Positions 9,353 through 18,562 of a DNA stretch of 64,000 nt are shown in pieces (position 1 is the first letter of the stretch; every line of letters starts with the position of its first letter). Location: the NCBI RefSeq assembly GCF_049446075.1, contig NZ_JBMSEB010000002.1, positions 434,001-498,000 of the forward strand, given 5' to 3'. The DNA is from Humibacter sp049446075 (lineage in GTDB: Bacteria > Actinomycetota > Actinomycetes > Actinomycetales > Microbacteriaceae). The notes under the pieces were generated by a model that saw only the letters and a list, made by a program, of their open reading frames with translations, did not search any database and was not told the DNA's origin. Both the position numbers and the translations under genes were made by a program.

Positions 9353-10345
9353 CTACTCGGCCATCGATGCGCCGGGTGACGACATGGTGTTGCGCAGCAC
9401 CACGGTGCGTGCGGGCTGCTGGTCGCCACGGATGCGATCGAGCAGCATCGTCGCAGCTGTGACGCCCAGATGGCGAGCGGGCAGATGAACCACGGTGATA
9501 CCCGCTGGAGCGAGCGCTGCGAACGGCAGGTCGCCGAAGCTCGCCATACCGACAGCGGGCGGCATCTGCCTGCGCTCGATGAGCACCTGGAGGGCTCCGA
9601 CGCTCATCAGGTTGTTGGCGACGAATACGGCATCCGGCGGCTGCTCCATGGAGAGCAGGGCGCGCATCGCCTCGCGTCCGCCGTCGACGCGGAAGTCTGC
9701 GTGCAGCAGATAGTCGTCCGGTCTGTAGCTCACACGTGCGCCGGTCGTCGCGGTGCGCCAGCCGTCGGCGCGCAGCACCGCCGTCTCGACGTCCGCCGGG
9801 CCCGTGATGCACGCGACCCGCTTGTAGCCCTGGTCGAACAGCGCCTGGGTCGCGGCACGCCCTCCTGCGCGGTTGTCGACGGTGACGGCATCCACCTCTA
9901 CTCCGTGCGGGCTGCGGTCCACGGCGACGACGGGTCGCCCCCGGGTGAGAAGGCTGTCGACGTTGCTGTGTTCATCAGCGGCAGCGATGATGACGCCGCC
10001 CATGTCTTCGCTCACCGCGATCTCGAGGTACTTCGCCTCCTTCTCCCGGTCGCCATCGCTGTTGCAGAGCACCACCGAGTAGCCCGCCGCTTGTGCGACG
10101 TCTTCCACGCCGCGCGCCAACGAGGTGAAGAACGGGTTTTCGATGTCCGGGATGACGAGGGCCAGCACCTCCGAATTGCGCTTGCGCAGGGTACGCGCCG
10201 TTCGATTCGGCGTGAACTTGAGCTCATCCGCGGCCTTCCGCACGAGCTTGGACTTTTCCGCCGACACGTTCATTCCATTGAAGACGCGCGAGACGGTGGC
10301 CGGCGAAACACCGGCCAATGCTGCGACCTCGTAGATCGTGGCCAT
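9353..10345 (-). CDS. LacI-family transcriptional regulator
   Basis: 330 residues. The N-terminal LacI HTH reads ATIYEVAALAGVSPATVSRVFNG, followed by a hinge and a periplasmic-binding-protein-like sensor domain (about residues 60-330). ATG 10345 is chosen because the protein then begins MATIYEVA like its relatives and GGGAAAG precedes it; a GTG at 10357 in frame is the alternative. It faces away from the GH172 gene across a promoter with a near-perfect LacI operator (10451-10467). Similar operators occur at the GH116, ABC importer and DUF4185 promoters, so I infer it is the local repressor, relieved by a sugar from the pathway. Confidence 0.93.
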   Translation of the reverse strand: MATIYEVAALAGVSPATVSRVFNGMNVSAEKSKLVRKAADELKFTPNRTARTLRKRNSEVLALVIPDIENPFFTSLARGVEDVAQAAGYSVVLCNSDGDREKEAKYLEIAVSEDMGGVIIAAADEHSNVDSLLTRGRPVVAVDRSPHGVEVDAVTVDNRAGGRAATQALFDQGYKRVACITGPADVETAVLRADGWRTATTGARVSYRPDDYLLHADFRVDGGREAMRALLSMEQPPDAVFVANNLMSVGALQVLIERRQMPPAVGMASFGDLPFAALAPAGITVVHLPARHLGVTAATMLLDRIRGDQQPARTVVLRNTMSSPGASMAE

Positions 10346-10418
10346 CGACTTTCCCACCCATGCTCGGCACCACCGCTCGCCGGCGATGTCCGTACTGTAG
10401 CGCCCGGTGATCCGCCTG

Positions 10419-10467
10419 TTGACACCTCACGAAGGCGCGCCCTAGATTGATTGAAATCGATTGCAAG
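10419..10467 (+). promoter_or_regulatory. Promoter plus LacI operator for the GH172 gene
   Basis: TTGACA at 10419-10424, an 18-bp spacer and TAGATT at 10443-10448 form a good sigma-70-type promoter. TTGAAATCGATTGCAA (10451-10466) is a 16-bp near-palindrome immediately downstream of the -10 box, a classical position for a LacI-type repressor. The regulator gene starts about 105 bp to the left on the opposite strand, so autoregulation is possible. Confidence 0.7.
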
Positions 10468-10590
10468 CCTATTGCCTCACGGCCTCTTCACCAAGCCTGT
10501 TGATGCAGAGATCGCATCGTAAGCCGGTCGCGCAGCGGTGCCGCTTCCGATCGACTTTGGCCTCACCTCGACGATGACAGGAGACTTCAC

Positions 10591-11718
<1,128 letters not shown>

Positions 11719-11721
11719 CGC

Positions 11722-11755
11722 GCGGGCCCGGTGAGCCCGCTGCGGAGCCGGCTCC
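11722..11755. terminator. Hairpins between convergent GH172 and DUF4185 genes
   Basis: GCGGGC/GCCCGC (11722-11740) is followed by a perfect 12-bp palindrome GGAGCCGGCTCC (11744-11755). They fill the 48-bp gap between two convergent genes and could act as a bidirectional terminator, although no T-run follows. Confidence 0.45.
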
Positions 11756-11766
11756 AGCTCGGCAGC

Positions 11767-12909
11767 TCACCCCTCCTTCTTCAGGTCGGCGCGGTACCAG
11801 TACACGTTGTACGGGTCCCACTTCGACAGGGTGAAGTAGATGGTGCGGCCGCCGTTCTCCGTGTACTGCGGCAGCATGAACGGTGCGTACAGACCCGGAA
11901 CATCGGATGCCGAAACGAGAGTCTTCGGGGTCGACCACGGTCCCCACGGATGCGCGCTGTCGCTGATCAACGCACCGGCTCCGTCGCCGTCGGTGTACGT
12001 CATGAGCCAACGCTGAAGGTAGTCGTTCCACACGACCGACAACTCCCCGACAGTTCCGTGCGCGACCACCGTAGCGGCGTCGATGTCGGAGCTCCAACGC
12101 GGTGCGCCGTTGGACGCCGTGCCCGTGTAGTACCGATAGGCGGACTGCTTCTCGACATCCTTCTGCGCCACCCTCATGAGCTTCACCTGGCCGAACCGGC
12201 CGTGCGTCACTCCCCAGAAGTAGAGCTCGTCGCCCACTTTGGTCACGCTGACCTGCACGAAGTTGCTCGTGCCGCCCCAGCGCGGAGCCGCGAGCTTCTT
12301 CCACGTCTTGCCGTGGTCCGACGACTTGGCCAGGCCCGCGTAGTTGGTCTCCCACTCTCCCGGATCGCCCCAGTGTTTGACGGACATGTAGTCGAGGTAC
12401 ATGGCGCCGTTCGCCTCGAAGCCGTAGGTGGGAATGGTCGTCATCTCGTCGCCGTCCACCTTCTTCGAGCCGATGAGCTCTTTCGCCCAACCCTGGTCGT
12501 CTGCGATGTAGCCGTCGAATCGGATGCCGTCTGCCGGGTTCGTGTCGTTCGTGTACGCCATCGTGTTCGATCGCCACTCGGTGCCGCCTCCCCCGGTCAT
12601 GCCCGGATCGCGCTGACCGAAGGTATCGCCGAACACGAACCAGGTCTTGCCGTCGGCCTCGAACATCGATCCGAGATCCTGGCCGGCCACCTCGTATCGG
12701 GATGTCTTGTTGAGCGAGCGCGGGCCGGTGAGTTGCGCGACCTGGCGAACGTTAGCGACACCCGCGAGCGCAGACGGGAGGTCCTTGGTGGAGAGCATGC
12801 GCGCATCCTCGTTCGAGGAACATCCGGCGAGCACCAGGGATGCCGCCGCGCTGACCGCGAGGAACGCAACAACGCCTGACGCACGCCGCATCGGTCGATT
12901 CCTGGACAT
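11767..12909 (-). CDS. DUF4185 (GH183) lipoprotein, putative endo-D-arabinanase
   Basis: 380 residues. The N-terminus is a lipoprotein signal ending LVLAGC (Cys30), so the enzyme should be exported and membrane-anchored. The rest is a five-bladed-propeller type DUF4185 domain: VAGQDLGSMFEADGKTW (Asp78), FGDTFGQRDPG (Asp95), later TYGFEANGAMYLDYMSVKHWG and a C-terminal APFMLPQYTENG stretch. Asp78 and Asp95 are candidate catalytic residues. DUF4185 is family GH183, whose characterised members are endo-D-arabinofuranases acting on arabinogalactan and lipoarabinomannan. ATG 12909 is chosen because GAGGAGGGG lies just upstream and it gives a proper signal peptide, although the frame stays open further. 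Operators at 12955 and 13021 suggest LacI control. Confidence 0.88.
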   Translation of the reverse strand: MSRNRPMRRASGVVAFLAVSAAASLVLAGCSSNEDARMLSTKDLPSALAGVANVRQVAQLTGPRSLNKTSRYEVAGQDLGSMFEADGKTWFVFGDTFGQRDPGMTGGGGTEWRSNTMAYTNDTNPADGIRFDGYIADDQGWAKELIGSKKVDGDEMTTIPTYGFEANGAMYLDYMSVKHWGDPGEWETNYAGLAKSSDHGKTWKKLAAPRWGGTSNFVQVSVTKVGDELYFWGVTHGRFGQVKLMRVAQKDVEKQSAYRYYTGTASNGAPRWSSDIDAATVVAHGTVGELSVVWNDYLQRWLMTYTDGDGAGALISDSAHPWGPWSTPKTLVSASDVPGLYAPFMLPQYTENGGRTIYFTLSKWDPYNVYWYRADLKKEG

Positions 12910-12954
12910 CGCCGCCCCTCCTCGTCGAGTGGATCGCTGATCAGTGAATCGCAA

Positions 12955-12971
12955 GAAATCGGTTTCGTCAA
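12955..12971 (-). promoter_or_regulatory. LacI-type operator in the DUF4185 promoter
   Basis: GAAATCGGTTTC (12955-12966) is a near-palindromic operator. On the minus strand a TTGACG box (12971-12966) overlaps its edge and TTCACT lies 17 bp further, so repressor bound here would cover the promoter of the DUF4185 gene. Confidence 0.55.
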
Positions 12972-13020
12972 GCATCGGCGCAAGCACGAACGCCTCCAGC
13001 GCCTGAGCCGACTCGGCGGC

Positions 13021-13033
13021 GGAAACCGATTCC
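13021..13033. promoter_or_regulatory. LacI-type operator between DUF4185 and SMP-30 genes
   Basis: GGAAACCGATTCC is a 13-bp near-palindrome with the same core as the other sites of the locus. It lies in the 237-bp divergent region (12910-13146), closer to the SMP-30 gene, so it may control that gene or cooperate with the 12955 site. Confidence 0.5.
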
Positions 13034-13146
13034 ATGCGTTCGTGCCTGATCGCCGTGATGACAATCGATAGAGAGCGAACCGGCTCCGACAAGGCTCGAG
13101 CTCGTGCATCTGTCGCTCGCAGTCGCCGCCATGGAATAGTGCAAAG

Positions 13147-14036
13147 GTGACCGAGCGAATTCCCGTCGTCTTCGAACTCGCCGACCCGCGCTTCGAAGGC
13201 ATCCGCGGCGACTCGCAGCTGCGCGTCCTGTTCGACGACGGCCGCTGGCTCGAAGGGCCTGCGTACTCGCCGCATGGGCGGTTTCTGCTGTTCAGCGACA
13301 TCCCCAACGACCGGGTGCTCAGGTACGACGAGGTGAGCGGCCGCGTCGATGTGTGGGCTCAGCCGGCGGGCTTCGAGAACGGCCGCACCGTCGATCGCGA
13401 GGGCCGGTTCATCGCGTGCCAACACGGGTATCGGCGCGTGGTGCGGAGGGAGCACGACGGATCCACAACGGTGCTCGCTGACGCCTTCGACGTCTGCCGC
13501 TCAACAGTCCGAACGACGTGGTCGCACACTCCGAGGGCTCGGTCTGGTTCACGGATCCGACCTACGGCATCCTCACCGAGTACGAGGGGCACAGAGCCGA
13601 CGAGCAGATCGGCAGCCGCAACGTCTATCGGTGGGCGAACGACGATGGCCTCAGCGTCGTGACCGATGCATTGACCCAACCCAACGGCCTCGCCTTCTCG
13701 CCAGACGAATCACTGCTCTACGTGACCGACAGCGAGCGGAGCACGATCTCGGTGTTCGACGTGGCGACGGATGGGCCACGCGAGCCGAGGGAGTTCTCGT
13801 CCAGCCCGGCCGGCTACGACGGACTGCGCGTCGACACCGAGGGCCGGCTCTGGGCCGCAACAGCAGACGGTGTGCACGTCTACCACCCGGACGGCACCCT
13901 GCTCGGCATGCTGCGCCTGCCCGAACTCGCTGCCAACCTCGAGTTCGGCGGACCGCAGCGCAACCTGCTGTACATCACGGCGACGACCCGGCTGTACGTC
14001 GTGCGCGTCACCGCCGAGGGCGCGAAGTGGCTCTAG
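13147..14036 (+). pseudogene. SMP-30/gluconolactonase family gene with a frameshift
   Basis: Two frames together make a full-length protein of about 296 residues of the SMP-30/gluconolactonase/LRE family. The first part runs from GTG 13147 through DGRWLEGPAYSPHGRF (metal-site Glu) to VLADAFD near 13489; the second resumes as NSPNDVVAHSEGSVWFTDPTYG in the +2 frame from about 13500 and ends at 14036 (YVTDSE carries the late Asp). Losing one base between about 13490 and 13502, for example in CGCTCAAC where CGCCTCAAC is expected, explains the break. Such enzymes open sugar lactones; a pentonolactone from an oxidative D-arabinose route would suit the locus, but that is inference. It may be a true mutation or a sequencing error. 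Confidence 0.85.
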
Positions 14037-14222
14037 GGGCCACCGAGCGAGAGGTCACGCGACACCTCTCCGCGCGACCTGACGCATGAATGCGCATGGA
14101 TGCTTGCGCCCACGCCCGAATCCCCGCTACGTTTACCGAGGCCCGCTCCCGGGTCACTCTCAGCGACCGGCTCGCGCGATCTCTTCGCGCTCGAGCGGAT
14201 CGGAACACGAAAGGGGAACGTC

Positions 14223-14318
14223 ATGACGCAGGTCATCACGCACACTCAGCCTCACACCTTCGTGTTCCGCGGCGCTGCATCGCTCCGCGTCCGTCTGGGC
14301 GCCGGGGCAGGCTGCTAG
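14223..14318 (+). CDS. Possible 31-residue small protein
   Basis: A short frame starts at ATG 14223 with a good AAAGGGG ribosome binding site 6 bp upstream and encodes 31 residues, beginning MTQVITHTQPHTFVFRG and ending GAGAGC with a C-terminal cysteine. I do not recognise it. It could be a leader peptide or a conserved small protein; the strong ribosome binding site is the only real support. The next gene is 417 bp downstream. Confidence 0.35.
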   Translation: MTQVITHTQPHTFVFRGAASLRVRLGAGAGC

Positions 14319-14735
14319 CGGCACGACCACGCTGATCGTCGAACGGCCCTGCTAGCGCAGGACCGTCTCTGCGATCCGCGTCCGGACATCGTCCGCGCTC
14401 CTGGAGCCGTCGCACCCGCCCCGGCGTGCACATTCGGCTCCGCTCCGATCGGACAGGCGACTGAACCGCGGCCAAGCGACCGCTTCGTCTTCCCGACCGA
14501 TCATCTCGATAGGCCGGCCACGGGCATCCGCTGACCGCTCTGCCGACCGCAGAACGGCCGTCGGCAGAACAGCTTTCAGCTGACGGCCGCCGAGATCCAT
14601 CGTCGTTAATGACCGCCGACCGAGATCGCGCCCGACGGCATCCGCCGCTGGTCGCGTGAGCCCGCAACCGCTGCGGGCGCCACACGCACCACATCGTGCT
14701 CGACATGCTCGAGCCGCATCACGAAGGAATCACTC
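14319..14735. other. Intergenic stretch without a supported gene
   Basis: Short open frames exist on both strands here, but none has a convincing start, ribosome binding site or recognisable domain. CTGCTAGCG occurs twice (14312-14320 and 14349-14357), and a perfect 9-bp inverted repeat TCTGCCGAC/GTCGGCAGA lies at 14539-14568. A structured leader for the 93-residue gene is possible but not demonstrated. Confidence 0.4.
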
Positions 14736-15017
14736 ATGAACACCCAAACCCTCGACAACGAGCGCTCCGTCGGCACGCTGTCCGACAGCGTTCCCACCGA
14801 GTCATGGAGCAGGGACTCACACCCGCCGAGTCCGCTCGACAGACTCGCGATGCGCATCGGCCTCGCGCTGGTGCTGTGGAGCAGGCACGAGCACCGCACG
14901 GCGCGCAGCCGTGAGGCCGAATGGGAGCTCATCGCCCGCCGCTACCGTCTCGAGCGGGAACGTCGGGCCAGGGAACAGGCCTGGCTCGCGTCGGCATCCG
15001 AGTTCCCGCGCAGGTGA
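14736..15017 (+). CDS. Small hypothetical protein
   Basis: 93 residues, starting at ATG 14736 with GAAGGA 7 bp upstream. The N-terminal third is polar and Ser-rich. A helix around LDRLAMRIGLALVLWSRH may contact the membrane, and the C-terminal third is a strongly basic Arg/Glu-rich helix (RRYRLERERRAREQ). No known domain is recognised. It resembles the many short basic membrane-edge proteins of Microbacteriaceae, but function is unknown. Confidence 0.55.
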   Translation: MNTQTLDNERSVGTLSDSVPTESWSRDSHPPSPLDRLAMRIGLALVLWSRHEHRTARSREAEWELIARRYRLERERRAREQAWLASASEFPRR

Positions 15018-15127
15018 CCGCATGGCCACGGTGGCTCTGCAGGGCATCCTGGCCGCCGCCGAATACCTGGCGGCGGCCGGGACGCCCGACCCACCCGCAC
15101 CGGCAGAATCAGGGGTAGGTTCGCCAC

Positions 15128-15697
15128 ATGCGGGAGGAACCGACTGACGAAGCGCCGGTAGAGACGCCGCCGGCAGCCCCGGGCAGCAGGCGGGCGAGTA
15201 CCGGCGCCAGGGTGATGCGCTTCACCACCAATCTGTTCGCCACCGAGGCGACGGTCTACGGGATCGTGCTCGTGACGGCGCTCACCGCCGTGGGCTGGAA
15301 GTTCGACACCGACCTCGAGGTGCTCGCCTTCATCGTCGGCACCACACTCATCTTCTGGCTCACCCACGTGTACGCGCGAACCGTCGTCGCGCCGAGCGGC
15401 GCGCCAGGCCATCCTGCGCCGGTGAGGAGAGCGCTGGGCGAAGCGCTCAGGCATTCGAACGGCATGCTCATCGCCATGCTGCTCCCGGCGCTCTTCCTGC
15501 TGCTCGCGGCGCTGCACGTGCTCGACGAATACGTCGCCTACTTCATCGCCCTCGCGATCGGCATCGTGCTGCTGATGCTCATCGGCTACCTGGTCGCGTA
15601 CCGCAACAGACGTCCGTGGTGGCGGCGCATCCTCTCCGCGATCGTCACCGGCCTGCTCGGGGTCGTGGTCATCGTGCTTGGCGTCATCGTGCACTGA
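15128..15697 (+). CDS. Hypothetical integral membrane protein
   Basis: 189 residues. A charged N-terminus of about 35 residues precedes four hydrophobic segments: roughly 43-60, 68-85, 116-135 and 138-155, with a fifth at the extreme C-terminus. A conserved-looking NLFATEATVYGIVLVTAL motif opens the membrane part. ATG 15128 has GGGGTAGG upstream. I cannot assign a family. It stands alone, converging on the LLM oxidoreductase gene 47 bp away. Confidence 0.75.
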   Translation: MREEPTDEAPVETPPAAPGSRRASTGARVMRFTTNLFATEATVYGIVLVTALTAVGWKFDTDLEVLAFIVGTTLIFWLTHVYARTVVAPSGAPGHPAPVRRALGEALRHSNGMLIAMLLPALFLLLAALHVLDEYVAYFIALAIGIVLLMLIGYLVAYRNRRPWWRRILSAIVTGLLGVVVIVLGVIVH

Positions 15698-15744
15698 GTG
15701 CGCGTGCGCTGAGCGGGCGGATGCTCCGTGCCGGCTCGACCGCG

Positions 15745-16671
15745 TCAGCCCTCCGCGAGCCGCGTCGCCTCCACGAGAAGGTCGAGCTGGCCCAGATCGG
15801 TCACGTCCAGAAGCTGCAGATAGACGCGCGACGCGCCGAGCGCCCGCAGGCTCGCGAGCCGCTCGGCGACGTCGGCGGGGGTACCGTGCAGGCCGTTCGT
15901 GCGCTGAGACTCGGGATCGAGCCGCTGATCGCGAGCGCGGGCGTCCGCTTGCGTGCTGCTCTCGGCCACGGTGGCCGTGAGCGCAACAGAGAGCCGCAAC
16001 GTCTGCGGGTCGCGGCCGGATGCGCCGGCCGCCTCCCGCACCCGCCCGAACCGCTCTTCGATCACATCGTTCGGTACGAAGCCGGTGTTGAACTCGGTCG
16101 CGAAGCTCGCGGCGAGCGCAGGCGTTCGCGTCGCGCCGCCCCCACCGATGATGAGCGGGATGCCTTCGCCGGCCGGCCGCTGAGCCCCTGGGGCACCGTC
16201 GAGGCGATAGTGCTCGCCGTCGAACGAGAACGTCTCGCCCTCCGGCGTGCGCCACAGCCCCGTGACGATCTCGAGGGACTCCTCGAACAACCCGAACCGC
16301 TTCTGCGGGAACGGGATGCCGTACGCCTCGTGCTCGGGAGCGTTCCAGCCCGCGCCGAGCCCGAGCTCCGCGCGGCCGTGCGACATGGCATCCACGTTCG
16401 CCACCTGCACCGCGAGCACGCCGGGGTGCCGGAACGTGACGGGCGAGACGAGCGTGCCAAGGCGAACGCGCTCGGTGCTCACGGCGAGCGCGGCGAGGCT
16501 GGTCCAGGCATCCGACACCACTTGGTCGCCTGTGAAGACCCTGTCCGGCGCGATGTAGTGGTCGGAGCGGAAGAAGCCGTGAAAGCCGCGGTCCTCTGTC
16601 GCGCGGGCGATGGCGAGCAGTTGGTCCCAGGTCATGCCGAGCTGCGGCTCGACGAAGATGCAGTACTCCAC
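15745..16671 (-). CDS. LLM-class F420-dependent oxidoreductase
   Basis: 308 residues, typical for luciferase-like monooxygenase-fold TIM barrels that use F420 or flavin. Signatures are an N-terminal EYCIFVEPQLGMTWDQL strand, the DHYIAPDR region, GLGAGWNAPEHEAYGIPFP near residue 115 and IPLIIGGGG near 180, all common in actinobacterial F420-dependent members. GTG 16671 is chosen because the family begins with this strand; the frame is open further upstream without sense. Substrate unknown. It stands 43 bp beyond a glycolipid-binding-like gene on the same strand, so they may be co-transcribed. Confidence 0.85.
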   Translation of the reverse strand: MEYCIFVEPQLGMTWDQLLAIARATEDRGFHGFFRSDHYIAPDRVFTGDQVVSDAWTSLAALAVSTERVRLGTLVSPVTFRHPGVLAVQVANVDAMSHGRAELGLGAGWNAPEHEAYGIPFPQKRFGLFEESLEIVTGLWRTPEGETFSFDGEHYRLDGAPGAQRPAGEGIPLIIGGGGATRTPALAASFATEFNTGFVPNDVIEERFGRVREAAGASGRDPQTLRLSVALTATVAESSTQADARARDQRLDPESQRTNGLHGTPADVAERLASLRALGASRVYLQLLDVTDLGQLDLLVEATRLAEG

Positions 16672-16714
16672 GGGGTTCCATCTTGCCGAGGATGCCGCCG
16701 GCACGCGCGGCCCG

Positions 16715-17326
16715 TCAGAGGCTTTGCGCGCGGGGTGATCCTGGGCCGTTCGAACGACCGATGTTCCCGCGGGGCTCTGCGGCAGGCATCCGGTGTCCGA
16801 GCATCGGGTAGTCGACCACGAATCCCTCGGCGTCGACAACGAGATCGCTGGAGAACGAGCCCGATCGGTAGCGGATGCGTGCCAGGTCGCCGTCGATCCC
16901 GAGGTGGGTGTACGTCTGCCTGGAGGGCACGACACGAAGCGAGGGCACCTCGATGAACGCCATGAGGAAGTTGTGCTCGCCGGCCTTCCTGTGCAGTTGA
17001 TGGCGAAGGATCGGCATGGTGTTCGTGAGCGGGCAGCACGCGATATCGCAGTCCTCGGCGTCGGCGAGGTCGGGTCGTTCCTCTCCGTTCACGGTCCACG
17101 TGCCGTCCGAACATCGCAGATCCAGTCGCTGCTCTTCGTCGTGGGTTTCTGCCTCGATCGTCACGTGACGTGTGGTTCCTTGCGCGTCCGTCTCAAGTCG
17201 ATACGTGAGCCAGTACGGTTCGGGGAGTTGCCCGACCGCGCGGCCGGTCGCCTGCAGCGACGGGTCATTCGTGGTCGCCCACGCCGCGTCGAATCCTGCG
17301 GTCTCCTCGACCTGCCACACGAGCAT
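16715..17326 (-). CDS. Putative glycolipid-binding domain protein (DUF1089-like)
   Basis: 203 residues from ATG 17326 (in-frame alternatives at 17344 and GTG 17353). It begins LVWQVEETAGFDAAW and contains LDLRCSDGTWTVNG, DCDIACCPLTNTMPILRHQL and a C-terminal FSSDLVVDAEGFVVDYP; these match the putative glycolipid-binding domain family typified by Pseudomonas PA1994. The physiological role of the family is not established. The frame after about residue 185 is Pro/Arg-rich and looks unstructured. Probably co-transcribed with the LLM oxidoreductase. Confidence 0.7.
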   Translation of the reverse strand: MLVWQVEETAGFDAAWATTNDPSLQATGRAVGQLPEPYWLTYRLETDAQGTTRHVTIEAETHDEEQRLDLRCSDGTWTVNGEERPDLADAEDCDIACCPLTNTMPILRHQLHRKAGEHNFLMAFIEVPSLRVVPSRQTYTHLGIDGDLARIRYRSGSFSSDLVVDAEGFVVDYPMLGHRMPAAEPRGNIGRSNGPGSPRAQSL

Positions 17327-17440
17327 CCGCCGCCTGCCGCCCATGAGCCACACACTAGACCTGGCACGTGCCGCTCGATTCCGGGAGCGTCGACGCCCAT
17401 GACGCTCGCGCCAGCCTGAACGAGAGGTTCAGAGATCCGG

Positions 17441-18061
17441 CTAGTGCCGGCGCGGCGCGCCCGAGGTGACAGCCCCGAGCGCGAGCGCTTGGTCGAACGC
17501 GGCATGCGTCTCGACTGTCAGCGCTTGAGGGTTCTTCGCGCGCTCTCGCCCGGTCTGGCAGCAGGCGAGCGCTATCTGGCCCGCGAACACAGCGATGGAT
17601 GCCTCGGTACCGCGGGAAATCAGCACCTCGCTCAATCGCTCACCGATCAGCTGCGTCTTCAAGGCATCGCGGGCTCGCAATTCGAGGTGCTTTCCGATGA
17701 GCTCGTAGTGGAGGGCGTATCCGTTGCTGTTGACGCTTGCCCTTTCGCACAGCTCGAGGACGATGGGCCGTAACTGCTCGATGGCCTCCGCGGGGGTGCG
17801 CGCAGCGAGGGCTGGACCGTGCGCCGCTAGCTCGGTGATTGCGTCGAGCATTTCTTGCTCCCGAGCGAACACGACCTCTGCTTTGTCGCCGAAGTAACGG
17901 AAGAACGTCGAACGCCCGACGTCGGCGCTTCGAGCGATGTCGGTGACCGACACCCCTTCGAAGCCCTTGGCGGCAAATAGTTCGTCGGCAGCCTGGACGA
18001 TGCGTTGCCGCGCGAGCATGCGTTTGCGTTCGATGAGGGACGTGGCATCCGGCGTCTCCAT
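17441..18061 (-). CDS. TetR-family transcriptional regulator
   Basis: 206 residues. The N-terminal HTH (about residues 15-60) reads RIVQAADELFAAKGFEGVSVTDIARSADVGRSTFFRYFGDK, classical TetR; the C-terminal ligand domain is divergent. ATG 18061 faces the SnoaL-like gene across a 93-bp region full of GGTACT/AGTACC palindromes, so it very likely represses that divergent promoter and its own. The ligand is unknown. Confidence 0.93.
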   Translation of the reverse strand: METPDATSLIERKRMLARQRIVQAADELFAAKGFEGVSVTDIARSADVGRSTFFRYFGDKAEVVFAREQEMLDAITELAAHGPALAARTPAEAIEQLRPIVLELCERASVNSNGYALHYELIGKHLELRARDALKTQLIGERLSEVLISRGTEASIAVFAGQIALACCQTGRERAKNPQALTVETHAAFDQALALGAVTSGAPRRH

Positions 18062-18082
18062 AGCAGCAGCCTACATCCGTAC

Positions 18083-18133
18083 GGTACTCGATACTAATTG
18101 GTACTGAGTGTGTTACGGTACTGAGTACCAATT
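18083..18133. promoter_or_regulatory. TetR operator palindromes
   Basis: An inverted repeat AATTGGTACTGAGT (18096-18109) / ACTGAGTACCAATT (18120-18133) encloses a GGTACTGAGTACC palindrome, with a further CGGTACT half-site at 18082-18088. The array lies between the divergent tetR and SnoaL-like genes and is the expected operator for the TetR protein. Confidence 0.75.
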
Positions 18134-18154
18134 GCTGAACGCGGAAGGGTCCTC

Positions 18155-18562
18155 ATGCTGACTGTCCAAGATCGTCTCGCGATCAGCGAGACTCTCGCAC
18201 TGCACGCGTACATCGTTGACGAGAACCAACTCGACCGGATGGATGAGCTGTTCACGTCTGACGCCGTCTACGACATGACGCTCAGCGGCTTCGGCTCATT
18301 CGAGGGCATCGACAGCATTGGGGCCGCGGCGGCAGCCATGAATGAAAGCGGCCACGCTCCGCTCGCACACTTCGTGACCAACATCATCGCCGCCGGTTCC
18401 GGTGAGGACGAAGCCGCGGTGCAGTCGAAGGGCCTGATGATCATGGCCGATGGTTCCATTCACGCGGTGACCTACCAAGACACGTTTCGTGTCGACGACG
18501 GCGCCTGGCGCATCAGCCGCAGGGTCGTCATCCCCCGCCATACCGATCGAACGGAACAGTGA
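18155..18562 (+). CDS. SnoaL-like / NTF2-fold protein
   Basis: 135 residues forming an alpha+beta NTF2-like barrel: DRLAISETLALHAYIVDENQLDRMDELFTSDAVYDM at the N-terminus and a C-terminal DTFRVDDGAWRISRRVVIPR strand, typical of the SnoaL-like domain. Members are polyketide cyclases, dehydratases or isomerases and many uncharacterised proteins. It is translationally coupled to the following metallo-hydrolase (TGATG) and controlled by the divergent TetR regulator, so both genes probably process or detoxify one small molecule. Confidence 0.85.
   Translation: MLTVQDRLAISETLALHAYIVDENQLDRMDELFTSDAVYDMTLSGFGSFEGIDSIGAAAAAMNESGHAPLAHFVTNIIAAGSGEDEAAVQSKGLMIMADGSIHAVTYQDTFRVDDGAWRISRRVVIPRHTDRTEQ

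Noticed and set aside
14352..14600. 82-residue minus-strand frame
   Set aside because: No ribosome binding site or recognisable domain, and it spans inverted repeats.
15022..15147. 41-residue frame before the membrane-protein gene
   Set aside because: No ribosome binding site, composition AGP-rich, overlaps the start of a better gene.
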